Notes: generated by a model from the sequence alone, not told the origin. DNA of 64,000 bases from Agrobacterium rosae (GCF_002915175.1 NZ_NXEJ01000001.1:80143-144142); one strand, 5' to 3'; counted from the stretch's first letter, positions 39,843 through 50,193 are shown. Numbers and translations: made by a program.

Positions 39843-40979
39843 ATGAACGAAAATTCTGCACGACCGGCACACGAGGCCAAAGAAACCGGGGAGCAATCCT
39901 CATCGGAGGAGGGCAGTAGTCCCTTACGATCCGAATATCACTTCAAACCCAGAGCATCGCTCTGGTCTCGCATCTCGCGGCTGTTGAAGCCCTCACATGG
40001 CGAGCGTCTTCGCGAAGACATCACCGACGCGTTAATGACCGATACCGAAATCGGTGCCGCGTTTACGCCCGAAGAGCGGGCGATGCTCAACAATATCCTG
40101 CGTTTCAGGGAAGTCCGTGTCGAAGACATCATGATCCCGCGCGTGGATATCGATGGGCTTGATCAGGATATGACCGTCGGTGAAGCGATGATCCTGTTTG
40201 AAGAAACCGGTCGCTCACGCATGCCCGTCTATGATGAGACGCTGGATAACCCCAAAGGCATGATCCATATTCGCGATCTCCTGTCCTTTATCGGCAAGCA
40301 GGCACGAAACAAACGCCGCGTGGGCTCGCGTGCGACAGCTGCTGCCGACGCCAAGGCTGCAAAATCGCCCCGTGCCAATTTCGATCTCGCCCGCGTTGAT
40401 CTGGAAAAAACGCTCGCAGAAGCCGGTCTGGTTCGGAAAATTCTGTTCGTGCCATCATCCATGCTGGCCTCGGCCCTGTTGAAAACCATGCAGGCCCAGC
40501 GCACGCAACTGGCGCTGGTCATCGACGAATATGGCGGAACCGATGGTCTCGTCAGCCATGAAGACATCGTAGAGATGGTGATTGGTGACATTGATGACGA
40601 GCATGACAAGGATGAGACGATGTTCTCACGCCTTTCTCCTGGCGTTCTGATTGCCGATGCGCGTGCCGAACTGACAGAACTGGCAGAAGCCATCGGCCCC
40701 GATTTCGATGTGCGTGAGCATATTGAGGAAATCGATACTTTGGGCGGGCTGATTTTCTTCGCCCTTGGCCGCATTCCGGTAAAGGGTGAAGTCGTTCGGG
40801 CTGTCTCAGGTTTCGAGTTCCACATTCTCGATGCCGATTCCCGTCGCATCAAGGGCGTGCGTATCGTGCGCAACCAGTCCTCTGAGGGAGAGGATGATCA
40901 GGCCCCGGCTGAGGCTGCAAGCGATGTGGTTCTTTCTCTGCCGCCGCCGTCAAGCCATGCGGATAATGCGTCGGCCTGA
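39843..40979 (+). CDS. CorC/HlyC-type CBS-domain protein
   Basis: A 378-residue cytoplasmic protein. A charged N-terminus precedes two CBS domains (IMIPRVDIDGLDQDMTVGEAM ... and a second after a linker of about 40 residues) and a C-terminal CorC_HlyC domain (FFALGRIPVKGEVV). Such proteins are annotated as hemolysins or Mg/Co efflux factors, but the CNNM-type membrane domain is absent. The frame is open far upstream within ybeY. The ATG at 39843 (MNENSARP) is chosen by position. Placed between ybeY and lnt as in most proteobacteria. Confidence 0.9.
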   Translation: MNENSARPAHEAKETGEQSSSEEGSSPLRSEYHFKPRASLWSRISRLLKPSHGERLREDITDALMTDTEIGAAFTPEERAMLNNILRFREVRVEDIMIPRVDIDGLDQDMTVGEAMILFEETGRSRMPVYDETLDNPKGMIHIRDLLSFIGKQARNKRRVGSRATAAADAKAAKSPRANFDLARVDLEKTLAEAGLVRKILFVPSSMLASALLKTMQAQRTQLALVIDEYGGTDGLVSHEDIVEMVIGDIDDEHDKDETMFSRLSPGVLIADARAELTELAEAIGPDFDVREHIEEIDTLGGLIFFALGRIPVKGEVVRAVSGFEFHILDADSRRIKGVRIVRNQSSEGEDDQAPAEAASDVVLSLPPPSSHADNASA

Positions 40980-41006
40980 TCGAGGCGACTGTGTTTTATC
41001 ATTTTG

Positions 41007-41037
41007 AGACCGCAGGATATTCGTTCTGCGGTCTTTG
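41007..41037 (+). terminator. Terminator after corC-like gene
   Basis: Nine-bp stem AGACCGCAG / CTGCGGTCT with a 10-nt loop at 41007-41034, followed by TTTG. It separates the ybeY-corC group from lnt. Confidence 0.55.
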
Positions 41038-41181
41038 TATTCAAGCACAGGCCAATGCTGAGGGAAGTGCAGACGGGACGCTGTGGACGCGCGCTTTTTT
41101 TTACAGTAAGTCCGGTTAAACAGACGGTGTCGCCTCCCGTGTATCTCGTGTCGGACGGTGCCTTGAAAAGGTGGATACTGC

Positions 41182-42771
41182 ATGGAGCGGCTGGCGGGCA
41201 AAATCATGTTGAGCAGTGGTTTTGGGAGAGTATGTACCGCCGTTCTTGCAGGTGCTATCGGTGCACTTGCCTTCCCGCCCGTTGGTTTTTTTGCGGCACT
41301 TTTCATCTCTTTTACTTTGCTGGTCTGGTTGATCGACGGCACGACCGGAAGCCCCGAGGGCGGTGCATGGTCGCGCGGCTGGAAAACCTTCGTCATCGGT
41401 TGGCTTTTCGGCTTCGGTTATTTCGTGGCGGGGCTGTGGTGGCTTGGTAACGCACTGCTTCTCGAGGCGGATGAATTCGCCTGGGCCTTACCGCTTGCAA
41501 TTCTCGGCCTGCCTGCCTGCCTTGCCATTTTTTACGGGTTGGCCGTCATGCTCGCAAACCTTCTGTGGTCTGATGGTTGGGGACGGATCGCAGCTCTTGC
41601 AGCCTCCTTCGGCCTGATCGAATGGCTGCGCAGTTTCGTTCTGACGGGATTTCCCTGGAATACCGTCGGCTATGGGTTGATGCCTATTCCCTTGATGATG
41701 CAGACGTCCAATCTCATCGGCATTTTTGGAATGTCGATGATGGCCGTGTTCATCTTTTCCAGTCCGGCTCTGCTGGGCACCAGGAAGGGACTACTGCCCG
41801 GACTGTCGATTGCAGCTCTGATGATGGCATTTCACATCGGGTACGGCGCTTATCGTTTGCACCAGCCGTTGCTGCCAGGCGATGACGCTCTTACGGTGAG
41901 AATCGTTCAGCCGGGCATCGACCAGTCCCGCAAGATGCTGAATGCCGACCGCGCCGAAATCTTCAAGGAACATTTGCGCCTCTCAGCCCTGCCGATTTCA
42001 GCCGGCCAAAAAAGGCCCGACATCATCGTCTGGCCGGAAACATCCGTGCCGTTCATTCTGACGCAAAATCCCGATGCTCTCGAAGATATCGCAAAGACGC
42101 TGGAAGACGGACAAATCCTGCTGACGGGTGCTGTGCGGATGGAGGATGCAGGTGCGGGCAACGCGCCGCGCTATTATAATTCGGTCTACGCTATAGATAG
42201 TGAGGGGCAGATCATTGGTGCGACAGACAAGGTCCACCTCGTTCCGTTCGGCGAATATGTTCCTTTTGAAAATGTGCTGCGGCATCTCGGTATCGACAAT
42301 CTGATTAGCTTGCCGGGTGGTTTTTCACCTGCCGCAACGCGAAATGCGATTACTCTGCCTTCGGGCAAAAAGCTCTATTCTTTTATATGCTATGAAATCA
42401 TTTTCCCAGGTGAGGTTCCCGCGGACATCGCCACCTCGACAGCCATTATCAATGTGACCAACGATGGCTGGTTCGGCAACACGCCCGGGCCATATCAACA
42501 TCTGCAACAGGCAAGAATACGTGCCGTGGAAACTGGTGTTCCAGTGATTCGCGCGGCCAATACGGGAATTTCGGCGATAATTGACCCTCTGGGGCAAATT
42601 GTCGCAGGGCTTGACTACGGGCAAAAAGGAATAATCGATTCTACTTTAAGTGGTTCATCCTCTGGCGTGGTCACCGCAGATATGCGACAGATACACTTTT
42701 GGTTGTTCTTTGGATTATTGCTCGTGTGTTCGGTAATCTCACGGATGGGTTTGATGAATCGGAAGAATTGA
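41182..42771 (+). CDS. lnt: Apolipoprotein N-acyltransferase
   Basis: Adds the third acyl chain to the N-terminal Cys of lipoproteins. The 529-residue product has six or more N-terminal membrane segments and a periplasmic nitrilase-like domain with the catalytic Glu in WPETSVPF, a Lys in DKVHLVPFGEYVP and the nucleophile Cys in YSFICYEIIFP, plus a C-terminal anchor. AAGGTGG precedes the ATG. It completes a pathway begun by LspA elsewhere in the window. Confidence 0.96.
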   Translation: MERLAGKIMLSSGFGRVCTAVLAGAIGALAFPPVGFFAALFISFTLLVWLIDGTTGSPEGGAWSRGWKTFVIGWLFGFGYFVAGLWWLGNALLLEADEFAWALPLAILGLPACLAIFYGLAVMLANLLWSDGWGRIAALAASFGLIEWLRSFVLTGFPWNTVGYGLMPIPLMMQTSNLIGIFGMSMMAVFIFSSPALLGTRKGLLPGLSIAALMMAFHIGYGAYRLHQPLLPGDDALTVRIVQPGIDQSRKMLNADRAEIFKEHLRLSALPISAGQKRPDIIVWPETSVPFILTQNPDALEDIAKTLEDGQILLTGAVRMEDAGAGNAPRYYNSVYAIDSEGQIIGATDKVHLVPFGEYVPFENVLRHLGIDNLISLPGGFSPAATRNAITLPSGKKLYSFICYEIIFPGEVPADIATSTAIINVTNDGWFGNTPGPYQHLQQARIRAVETGVPVIRAANTGISAIIDPLGQIVAGLDYGQKGIIDSTLSGSSSGVVTADMRQIHFWLFFGLLLVCSVISRMGLMNRKN

Positions 42772-42799
42772 CCAAAAACCCCTAAAATTGCATAGTGAA

Positions 42800-42823
42800 C
42801 TTGTTAGGTTGCACAACGAACAT
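42800..42823. promoter_or_regulatory. Dyad in the praR promoter region
   Basis: TGTT-AGG-TTG-CA-CAA-CG-AACA (42802-42822) forms an imperfect palindrome centred on TTGCACAA, followed by an AT-rich TATATT. It lies about 95 bp before the HTH regulator and may be an autoregulatory operator. Confidence 0.35.
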
Positions 42824-42916
42824 GATATATTCCGAGCTGCGACAATCTTACAGTTCCGGATTGGTACAGGCGTGTAGTCGATAACCCCGAATAGAGCGAA
42901 TGTCAGGACCACAACA

Positions 42917-43336
42917 ATGACAGAGAATAAGAAGAAGCCAAACCCGATCGACATTCACGTCGGGAGCCGCATCCGCCTACGCCGCACCATGCTTGGCATG
43001 AGCCAGGAAAAGCTGGGCGAGAGCCTGGGTATTACATTCCAGCAGATTCAGAAGTACGAAAAAGGGACGAACCGCGTTGGTGCCAGCCGCCTGCAGAACA
43101 TCTCCGGCATTTTGAACGTTCCCGTATCCTTCTTCTTCGAAGACGCGCCGGGCGATCACACGGTCAGCGCCACCGGCATGGCTGAAGCCTCAAGCTCCAA
43201 CTACGTGGTAGACTTTCTGTCCTCATCGGAAGGCCTGCAATTGAACCGCGCTTTTGTAAAGATCAACGATCCGAAGGTTCGCCGTCGCATCGTGGATCTC
43301 GTCAAGGCGCTTGCAGCCGAAGGCGACACGGAATAA
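42917..43336 (+). CDS. praR: XRE-type HTH regulator, PraR/PhrR-like
   Basis: A 139-residue regulator with a Cro/CI-type helix-turn-helix at residues about 14-68 (GSRIRLRRTMLGMSQEKLGESLGITFQQIQKYEKG). The C-terminal part is short and charged. In Rhizobium and Azorhizobium, PraR represses quorum-sensing and surface-attachment genes. The call rests on high resemblance of the HTH and the lnt-regulator-metK context. AGGACC precedes the ATG. Confidence 0.85.
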   Translation: MTENKKKPNPIDIHVGSRIRLRRTMLGMSQEKLGESLGITFQQIQKYEKGTNRVGASRLQNISGILNVPVSFFFEDAPGDHTVSATGMAEASSSNYVVDFLSSSEGLQLNRAFVKINDPKVRRRIVDLVKALAAEGDTE

Positions 43337-43361
43337 CCGCTAAACAGTTTTGGTGAACTTG

Positions 43362-43387
43362 AAACGGTCCTTCGGGGCCGTTTTTTA
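43362..43387 (+). terminator. Terminator after praR
   Basis: Stem AAACGGTCC / GGGCCGTTT with a TTCG tetraloop (43362-43383) runs into T6. Good intrinsic terminator. Confidence 0.8.
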
Positions 43388-43503
43388 TTGCGTAAGGATG
43401 ATTTAGGAATTCCGATATAAAGATATATTTATGTCGTTGTGTCCTTGTTTTTTTGGAGCAATGTGACTAACAACGATGACCGTTTCTTTGAGGGGAATCC
43501 CGC

Positions 43504-44769
43504 ATGCGTGCCAATTACCTATTCACCAGCGAGTCCGTTGCTGAAGGTCACCCTGACAAGGTTTGTGACCGCATTTCCGATGAAATCGTCGATTTGATAT
43601 ACCGCGAAGCCGCCAAGACCGGGGTTGATCCCTGGACGGTGCGCATCGCCTGCGAGACCCTTGCAACGACAAACCGCGTGATCATCGCCGGTGAAGTGCG
43701 TGTTCCCGATACGCTGTTGAAGAAGGACAAGGACGGCTCCGTGTTCAAGGACGCAAGCGGCCACCCCGTCATCAACCCCGCCAAGTTCAAGGCTGCTGCC
43801 CGCAAGGCCATCCGTGATATCGGTTACGAGCAGGACGGTTTCCACTGGAAGACGGCCAAGATCGACGTGCTGCTTCACCCGCAGTCTGCCGACATTGCGC
43901 AGGGCGTGGATAACGCTTCCGACAAGCAGGGCGACGAAGGCGCTGGCGACCAGGGCATCATGTTCGGTTACGCTTGCAAGGAAACGCCGGACCTGATGCC
44001 AGCCCCGATCTATTATTCGCACCGCATTCTCCAGCTTCTGGCGACTGCCCGCAAAAGCGGCGAAGGCGAAGCAGCCAAGCTCGGCCCCGATGCGAAGAGC
44101 CAGGTGACCGTTCGCTACGTCGATGGCAAGGCATCCGAAGCCGTCTCCATCGTGCTGTCCACGCAGCATCTGGATGCCAGCTGGGACTCCAAGAAGGTTC
44201 GCTCCGTCGTGGAGCCCTATATCCGCGAAGCGCTCGGCGAATTGAAGATCGCTGACGATTGCCAGTGGTATATCAATCCGACGGGCAAGTTCGTGATCGG
44301 TGGTCCTGATGGTGATGCGGGTCTGACGGGCCGCAAGATCATCGTTGACACCTACGGCGGTGCAGCCCCTCACGGCGGCGGCGCATTCTCCGGCAAGGAC
44401 ACGACCAAGGTCGACCGTTCCGCAGCATATGCTGCCCGCTACATCGCCAAAAACGTTGTGGCAGCAGGATTGGCAGAGCGCTGCACGATCCAGCTGTCCT
44501 ACGCCATCGGCGTCGCGCAGCCGCTGTCGGTCTATGTCGATTTCCACCAGACAGGTACGTTGAGCGAAGACGAAGTCGAAGCGGCAATCCGCAAGGTCAT
44601 CGACCTCTCGCCATCGGGCATTCGTCGTCACCTCGACCTCAACAAGCCGATCTATGCCAAGACCTCGTCCTACGGCCATTTCGGTCGCAAGGCCGGCCGC
44701 GACGGTTCCTTCTCCTGGGAGAAGCTCGATCTCGTCAAGCCTCTCAAGGATGCATTGAAAGCCGCATAA
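43504..44769 (+). CDS. metK: S-adenosylmethionine synthetase
   Basis: Makes SAM from methionine and ATP. The 421-residue product has [18 protein letters not shown] at the N-terminus, [20 protein letters not shown] and the phosphate loop [19 protein letters not shown]. Alphaproteobacterial form, longer than the E. coli enzyme. GAGGGGAAT precedes the ATG. The 167-bp leader was checked for a SAM riboswitch; none recognised. Confidence 0.97.
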   Translation: MRANYLFTSESVAEGHPDKVCDRISDEIVDLIYREAAKTGVDPWTVRIACETLATTNRVIIAGEVRVPDTLLKKDKDGSVFKDASGHPVINPAKFKAAARKAIRDIGYEQDGFHWKTAKIDVLLHPQSADIAQGVDNASDKQGDEGAGDQGIMFGYACKETPDLMPAPIYYSHRILQLLATARKSGEGEAAKLGPDAKSQVTVRYVDGKASEAVSIVLSTQHLDASWDSKKVRSVVEPYIREALGELKIADDCQWYINPTGKFVIGGPDGDAGLTGRKIIVDTYGGAAPHGGGAFSGKDTTKVDRSAAYAARYIAKNVVAAGLAERCTIQLSYAIGVAQPLSVYVDFHQTGTLSEDEVEAAIRKVIDLSPSGIRRHLDLNKPIYAKTSSYGHFGRKAGRDGSFSWEKLDLVKPLKDALKAA

Positions 44770-44816
44770 GGCTTGTCAATCGCCGGTGATTGAGAGATAC
44801 GGTCTGAAGGTTTTGA

Positions 44817-44853
44817 AACCCGCACAGCGCAATAAACAGGCGCGGTGCGGGTT
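44817..44853. terminator. Long hairpin between metK and trmB
   Basis: AACCCGCACAGCGC (44817-44830) pairs with GCGCGGTGCGGGTT (44840-44853), 14 bp with one mismatch. No T-run follows. It lies 25 bp before the trmB start, which supports the ATG at 44878 over a GTG at 44845 inside the hairpin. Confidence 0.5.
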
Positions 44854-44877
44854 ATCCATATGTGCGAGAGTGTTGAA

Positions 44878-45576
44878 ATGACGGAAGAGCGGCGCTCACG
44901 CGCAACGGAAGCGTTTTTTGGTCGGCGTAAGGGCAAGCCGCTGCGCAACCAGCAGGTCGATACGATCGAAAACCTTCTGCCACTGCTGAAGGTCGATCTT
45001 GAGACGCAGCCGCCGAAAAATCTTGCGGCGTTGTTTCCCGCAGATGTGAAAACCAGCCGCGTCGAAATCGGCTTTGGCGGTGGCGAACATCTCATCCACC
45101 GCGCCTCCGAAAATCCGGATACCGGTTTCATCGGGGTCGAGCCCTTCGTTAATTCCATGGCGAAACTTCTCGGCAGCGTGAAAGAGCGCGAGCTGATGAA
45201 CATCCGCCTTTACGACGACGACGCAACGCAATTGCTGGACTGGTTGCCGGATGCCTGCATCGACCATATCGATCTGCTCTATCCCGACCCATGGCCGAAG
45301 AAGAAGCACTGGAAGCGTCGCTTCGTGTCCGACGTCAATCTGGCGCGGTTTCATCGTGTGCTGAAGCCCGGAGCCAAATTCTGCTTCGCATCCGATATCG
45401 ACACCTACATAAACTGGACACTTCAGCATTGCGCCGCCCACGGCGGTTTCGAATGGACAGCGCAGACAGCCGCCGACTGGAACACGCCATTCGATAATTG
45501 GCCGGGTACGCGTTACGAGAACAAGGCGAAGCGCGAGGGTCGCAGCTCCGCCTATCTCACCTTCATCCGAACCTGA
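44878..45576 (+). CDS. trmB: tRNA (guanine-N7-)-methyltransferase
   Basis: Methylates G46 of tRNA. The product is 232 aa, with the N-terminal [22 protein letters not shown] motif [13 protein letters not shown] and the catalytic-site block [18 protein letters not shown]. The ATG at 44878 gives the family start MTEERRSR. It converges with rbsK, the two stops being four bases apart. Confidence 0.95.
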   Translation: MTEERRSRATEAFFGRRKGKPLRNQQVDTIENLLPLLKVDLETQPPKNLAALFPADVKTSRVEIGFGGGEHLIHRASENPDTGFIGVEPFVNSMAKLLGSVKERELMNIRLYDDDATQLLDWLPDACIDHIDLLYPDPWPKKKHWKRRFVSDVNLARFHRVLKPGAKFCFASDIDTYINWTLQHCAAHGGFEWTAQTAADWNTPFDNWPGTRYENKAKREGRSSAYLTFIRT

Positions 45577-45579
45577 GTT

Positions 45580-46479
45580 TCAGATTTTCGCATCCACCTC
45601 GGATGCAACTGGGATGGACGGCTGCGCACCTTCGCGCGTGCAGGCCAGCGAACCGGCAACGGCGGCGCGGCGAAGAGCTGTCTCGAAGTCGAGGCCCGCA
45701 TCGAGACTGGCGGCCAGATAACCGCAGAACGTATCACCCGCACCGACTGTATCGACCGGCTCGATCTTCAGGCCCTTGGCCTTGACGAGCTTACCGTTGC
45801 GAATGGCGATCACGCCTTCGGCCCCGAGCGTGACGATGATGGTTTGGCCGGTCTCGTCGTGAAGGGCGACAAGCTCCTTTTCCCGCTGGTCATTGGAGAG
45901 GCCGTTTTTACCGATCAGCAATTCGAATTCGGTTTCGTTGGCAATGACCATGTCTGCCAGCTGCGAGAGCCGTGCTGCGTCGGGTGTCAGCGGTGCCGTG
46001 TTGATGATGGTCGTCACCCGCTTTGCCTTGGCGGCCTTCAGTGCCGTTTCGATGGCCCCGGCTGGAACCTCGAACTGCAACATCAGGATGTCGCCTGCCC
46101 CCATTTCGGAGACGGCACGCTCCGCATCGGCTTCTGACACCTCGCCATTGGCAGCGGGAATGACCGAAATCATGTTTTCACCGCCCTTACCAATGAGGAT
46201 GACGGCGGTACCAGTCGGCACGGCGACGGTTTTGACCAGCGAGAGATCGGCCCGCGCATCACGAAGCAGCGTAAGAGCAGGTGCCGCAAAGGCATCATCG
46301 CCGATAGCACCCGCCATCTTCACCTCTGCACCCGCTCGCCGTGCGGCCAGCGCCTGGTTGGCCCCCTTGCCACCGGCAGCGGTTGAAAAGGTCTTGCCGG
46401 TCACGGTTTCACCCGGCTTGGGAAGGCGGTCTGAAATGGCAACGAGGTCCATGTTGATGGAGCCGAAAACTGTGATCAT
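45580..46479 (-). CDS. rbsK: Ribokinase
   Basis: PfkB-family sugar kinase, 299 aa. The N-terminal signature is VFGSINMDLVAISDRLPKPGETVTG; GGKGANQALAARRAG follows, and the C-terminal DTVGAGDTFCGYLAASL carries the catalytic Asp and anion hole. The frame is open to 46554, but MITVFGS at 46479 is the family start. No ribose transporter lies nearby, so it may serve as a housekeeping or salvage kinase. Confidence 0.92.
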   Translation of the reverse strand: MITVFGSINMDLVAISDRLPKPGETVTGKTFSTAAGGKGANQALAARRAGAEVKMAGAIGDDAFAAPALTLLRDARADLSLVKTVAVPTGTAVILIGKGGENMISVIPAANGEVSEADAERAVSEMGAGDILMLQFEVPAGAIETALKAAKAKRVTTIINTAPLTPDAARLSQLADMVIANETEFELLIGKNGLSNDQREKELVALHDETGQTIIVTLGAEGVIAIRNGKLVKAKGLKIEPVDTVGAGDTFCGYLAASLDAGLDFETALRRAAVAGSLACTREGAQPSIPVASEVDAKI

Positions 46480-46540
46480 GCGGGTCATTCCATAAAGGGC
46501 GAAAACGAAAGCGAAACAGGCGGCGACTTTGCCGAGTGGA

Positions 46541-47743
46541 TCACTCGTCGTCAACCACCCTCAGCTTGGCAGTGCCAGCGCGCACCTCCGCCACCCGGCG
46601 CAACTGCTCGGCCTCCAGATGCGCGATTTCCTTTTGCGAGGGCGCGAAATCGAGGCTTTCGATCTTGATGCCGCGCGCCAGCACCTTGTCGGACGAGGTC
46701 AGCATCATGTCCACATCCTTCTGCACCAGCCCGAAATGCGCCTGCAATTTGCGGGTCCGCTCATCCAGACGCCGTACATCGTCCATCAGCATCGCGACCT
46801 CGCCTTGAATGAGGTGCGCCTGTTCGCGCATGCGCTGGTCTTTGAGAACGGACTGGATAACCTGCACCGAGAGCATCAGCAGCGATGGCGAGACGATGAC
46901 GACGCGCGACCGGTGCGCGCGCTGCACCAGATTTTCGAAATGCTGATGAATATCCGCGAAGATCGATTCCGAGGGCACGAAGATGAAGGCGGTATCCTGC
47001 GTTTCACCGGAGATCAGATATTTGTCCGCGACATCGCGGATATGCACTTCCATATCGCGACGAAACTGCTGGGTGGCGGCGCGTTTTGCCTCCGGCGCAT
47101 CATCCGCCTTCAGGGCATTCCAGGCTTCGAGTGGAAACTTTGCGTCGATGACCAGGGGCGGCGCGTTGTTCGGCATTCTGATGGTGCAATCGGGCCGGAA
47201 ACCATTGGAAAGCGTCGGCTGCAAATTGTAGGCACCGGAAGGCAGGGCATCGGCAATCAGCGCTTCCATGCGCGCCTGTCCAAAGGCACCGCGCGTCTGC
47301 TTGTTGTTGAGGATGGCCTGCAGGCCGATGACGTCCTTGGCCAGATCCTGAATATTGCCCTGCGCCGCATCGATGACGGCGAGGCGTTCCTGCAATTTGC
47401 TGAGGTTTTCGTGGGTCGAGCGGGTCTGCTCCGTCAGGGTGGTGCCGATGCGCTGCGACATGCCGTCCAGCCGGTCGTTCAGCGTCTGACTCATCTCGTT
47501 CTGGCGGGCGCTGAGGCTTTCCGTCATGGCCGCGATGCGACCATGCAGCTCCGATTGTGTTCTCAGAAGTTCGGTAATTTCATCCCGCGATTGATCGGGA
47601 ACCGGCGGTTTGCGCCACATGAACGCCGCAGCGATCAGACAGCCCGCTATGAGAATGCCCAAGAGAGCGCCAACCGATATCTGGAGGCTGCCGAGACTGA
47701 AAGCTGTCGTACCAAGCGCATTGAGATCGATGTTCATAGCCAA
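46541..47743 (-). CDS. rmuC: DNA recombination protein RmuC
   Basis: A 400-residue protein with one N-terminal membrane segment (about residues 20-42), a coiled coil (about 55-130, with regular ELHGRIAAM and ISQRIGTTL-type heptads) and the RmuC nuclease-like domain (PLVIDAKFPLEAW, FVPSESIFADI). RmuC limits recombination at short inverted repeats in E. coli. Translation may start at a TTG (47743) or the ATG two codons later. Upstream of rbsK on the same strand with a 61-bp gap. Confidence 0.92.
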   Translation of the reverse strand: MAMNIDLNALGTTAFSLGSLQISVGALLGILIAGCLIAAAFMWRKPPVPDQSRDEITELLRTQSELHGRIAAMTESLSARQNEMSQTLNDRLDGMSQRIGTTLTEQTRSTHENLSKLQERLAVIDAAQGNIQDLAKDVIGLQAILNNKQTRGAFGQARMEALIADALPSGAYNLQPTLSNGFRPDCTIRMPNNAPPLVIDAKFPLEAWNALKADDAPEAKRAATQQFRRDMEVHIRDVADKYLISGETQDTAFIFVPSESIFADIHQHFENLVQRAHRSRVVIVSPSLLMLSVQVIQSVLKDQRMREQAHLIQGEVAMLMDDVRRLDERTRKLQAHFGLVQKDVDMMLTSSDKVLARGIKIESLDFAPSQKEIAHLEAEQLRRVAEVRAGTAKLRVVDDE

Positions 47744-47887
47744 ATCTAACAGATTTTGTGTGATTCGTCAGATCAAACCAAGAACATTTCTGGGGCGTAA
47801 ATGAGTCGCGTTTGTTGCAGATGCGGTCGCTAATATTGGCCTTTATTTTTTGTTTCCTCCAAAGATGAGATGCGTTATGGGGAAGCC

Positions 47888-48400
47888 ATGACGATCAAAC
47901 CTCTTATTATTTTGCCTGATCCTTTGCTGCGCCAGCAATCCAAGCCCATCGAACAGGTGGATGCCGAGATCACGCGTCTGGCCGACGACATGCTGGACAC
48001 GATGTATGATGCGCCGGGCATTGGCCTTGCCGCCATCCAGATCGGCGTGCCGCGCCGGATGCTGGTCATCGACATCTCGCGCGAAGACGAAGACCGCAAG
48101 CCGGTCGTTTTCATCAACCCGGAAATCCTCAAAGTGTCGGACGATGTTTCGACCTATGAGGAGGGCTGTCTGTCTATTCCCGACTATTACGCGGAAGTAG
48201 AGCGTCCCGCGTCGCTGACGGTTGGCTATATCGACCGGGACGGCAAAAAGCAGACGGTGGAAGCCGATGGCCTTTTGGCCACCTGCCTGCAACATGAAAT
48301 GGACCATCTGAACGGTGTTCTGTTCATCGACCACATTTCCCGCCTGAAACGGGATATGGTCATCAAGAAATTCACCAAAGCGGCCCGCGCAAAAATCTGA
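47888..48400 (+). CDS. def: Peptide deformylase
   Basis: Removes the formyl group from nascent proteins. The product is 170 aa, with motif 1 [10 protein letters not shown], motif 2 EEGCLSIP (Cys metal ligand) and motif 3 QHEMDHLNG (two His and the catalytic Glu). The ATG at 47888 follows GGGGAAG; an upstream in-frame ATG at 47870 lacks such a site. First gene of def-fmt-truA-arsC. Confidence 0.96.
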   Translation: MTIKPLIILPDPLLRQQSKPIEQVDAEITRLADDMLDTMYDAPGIGLAAIQIGVPRRMLVIDISREDEDRKPVVFINPEILKVSDDVSTYEEGCLSIPDYYAEVERPASLTVGYIDRDGKKQTVEADGLLATCLQHEMDHLNGVLFIDHISRLKRDMVIKKFTKAARAKI

Positions 48401-48451
48401 TCTGCCTGTCTCTAAGGATTAGCAGATCAGGCGACAGGGCAGGGGGCGAGC

Positions 48452-49387
48452 ATGGCACTGCGTATCATTTTTATGGGAACGCCTGAATTTTCCGTTCCCA
48501 CACTGCGCGCGCTGGTCGATGCGGGCCATCAGATCGTAGCCGTCTACACGCAGCCGCCACGGCCTGGCGGCCGCCGCGGGCTCGATCTCCAGAAATCGCC
48601 TGTGCATCAGGCCGCTGAACTACTCGGCATTCCCGTTTTGACGCCGTTGAATTTCAAGGCGGAAGAAGACCGGGCGGAATTCAAGGCGTTCAATGCTGAC
48701 GTGGCCGTCGTTGTCGCCTATGGCCTGTTGCTGCCCGAGGCCATTTTGAACGGCACCCGCCTCGGCTGCTACAATGGTCATGCCTCGCTGTTGCCACGCT
48801 GGCGTGGCGCAGCCCCCATTCAGCGTGCCATTATGGCGGGTGATACCGAAACCGGCATGATGGTGATGCAGATGGAAAAGGGGCTGGATACCGGCCTCGT
48901 GGCGCTGACCGCAAAGGTTGCCATTGGCCCGAACACGACCGCTGGCGAATTGCACGATAGCCTGATGCTGGCGGGCGCGCGGTTGATGCGCGAGGCGATG
49001 CTGAAGCTGGAAGACGGCGATCTGCCGCTGACACCACAGTCGGAAGAGGGCGTTCTCTACGCCGCCAAGATCGACAAAGCCGAGACCCGCATCAATTTCT
49101 CCCGGTCCAGCCAGGATGTGCACAATCACATTCGCGGCCTCTCGCCTTTCCCCGGCGCATGGTTCGAAATGGACATCGGCGGCAAGGCCGAGCGCGTGAA
49201 GGTTCTGGAGACGGAACTGGCAAGCGGCATGGGCGAAGCGGGCTCCGTTCTGGACGATGCCCTGACGATTGCCTGTGGTAGCGGCGCTGTGCGGCTGGTT
49301 CGGCTGCAAAAGGCGGGTGGCAAACCGATGCTGGCCGCAGACTTCCTGCGCGGCACGCCCGTCGCTGTCGGCACGAGGCTCGGCTGA
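48452..49387 (+). CDS. fmt: Methionyl-tRNA formyltransferase
   Basis: Formylates initiator Met-tRNA. The 311-residue product has the catalytic block [25 protein letters not shown] with Asn and His, the preceding [12 protein letters not shown], and a C-terminal OB-like tRNA-binding domain ([11 protein letters not shown]). It abuts truA, sharing one base with it. Confidence 0.97.
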   Translation: MALRIIFMGTPEFSVPTLRALVDAGHQIVAVYTQPPRPGGRRGLDLQKSPVHQAAELLGIPVLTPLNFKAEEDRAEFKAFNADVAVVVAYGLLLPEAILNGTRLGCYNGHASLLPRWRGAAPIQRAIMAGDTETGMMVMQMEKGLDTGLVALTAKVAIGPNTTAGELHDSLMLAGARLMREAMLKLEDGDLPLTPQSEEGVLYAAKIDKAETRINFSRSSQDVHNHIRGLSPFPGAWFEMDIGGKAERVKVLETELASGMGEAGSVLDDALTIACGSGAVRLVRLQKAGGKPMLAADFLRGTPVAVGTRLG

Positions 49388-50193
49388 TGCCACGCTTCCG
49401 CATGACCATCGAATATGACGGTTCCCCCTATTTCGGCTGGCAGCGGCAAACCAATGGTCCATCCGTTCAAGGCGCGCTGGAAGCAGCCGTGCTGTCGCTG
49501 ACGACAGAGACGGTCAGCTTTCGTGGCGCAGGCCGCACCGACTCCGGCGTTCACGCCAAGGGGCAGGTCGTGCATGTCGATCTCGTCCGCGCCTGGGAGC
49601 CGTATAAGTTGCGCAACGCGTTGAATGCGCATCTGGCCATGGCGGGAGAGGCGGTTTCGGTTCTGGATGTCGAAGCTGTCACCGAGGATTTCGACGCGCG
49701 CTTTTCGGCGCTGCGCCGCCATTATCTCTATCGCATCATCTGCCGCAAATCGCGGCTGGCGCTGGAACACAAGCGGGCCTGGTGGGTGTCGAAAGACCTC
49801 GACCATGAGGCTATGCATGCCGCGGCCCAGACGCTGGTCGGACGGCATGATTTCACCACCTTCCGCTCTGTTCACTGCCAGGCCAACAGCCCGGTCAGAA
49901 CGCTCGACCGGCTAGACGTGACGCGCAACGGTGACCTGATCGAGATCCGCGCGACGGCGCAAAGTTTTCTGCACAATCAAATCCGCTCCTTTGCCGGTAC
50001 GCTGAAACTGGCCGGTGATGGCGGCATGACGGTCGATGATGTGAAGGCAGCACTGGAGGCACGTGACCGCAAGGCCTGCGGCCCTGTCGCGCCACCGGAC
50101 GGCCTCTATTTCATGCAGGTCGATTATCCCGATGTGATACCGCCACGCCTGCCCAGAACGGAGACGAACAATGACGGTGACGATCTATCATAA
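49387..50193 (+). CDS. truA: tRNA pseudouridine(38-40) synthase
   Basis: Makes pseudouridine at positions 38-40 of tRNAs. The 268-residue product has the catalytic Asp in [15 protein letters not shown], the N-terminal [13 protein letters not shown] and the C-terminal [13 protein letters not shown]. The 3' end overlaps arsC by 23 bases in another frame. Confidence 0.96.
   Translation: MPRFRMTIEYDGSPYFGWQRQTNGPSVQGALEAAVLSLTTETVSFRGAGRTDSGVHAKGQVVHVDLVRAWEPYKLRNALNAHLAMAGEAVSVLDVEAVTEDFDARFSALRRHYLYRIICRKSRLALEHKRAWWVSKDLDHEAMHAAAQTLVGRHDFTTFRSVHCQANSPVRTLDRLDVTRNGDLIEIRATAQSFLHNQIRSFAGTLKLAGDGGMTVDDVKAALEARDRKACGPVAPPDGLYFMQVDYPDVIPPRLPRTETNNDGDDLS

Noticed and set aside
43387..43503. SAM riboswitch before metK
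   Set aside because: A GATTTA string is present, but the stem and pseudoknot partners of SAM-II are missing and no other SAM class was recognised.
43519..44679. 386-codon frame opposite metK
   Set aside because: Antisense shadow of metK, without family resemblance or ribosome site.
44852..44860. TTATCCATA as a DnaA box
   Set aside because: It lacks the CACA end of the consensus, is isolated, and overlaps the end of the metK-trmB hairpin.
46529..47749. 406-codon frame opposite rmuC
   Set aside because: Mirror frame of rmuC. The rmuC reading gives a membrane segment, a coiled coil and family motifs, while this one gives none.
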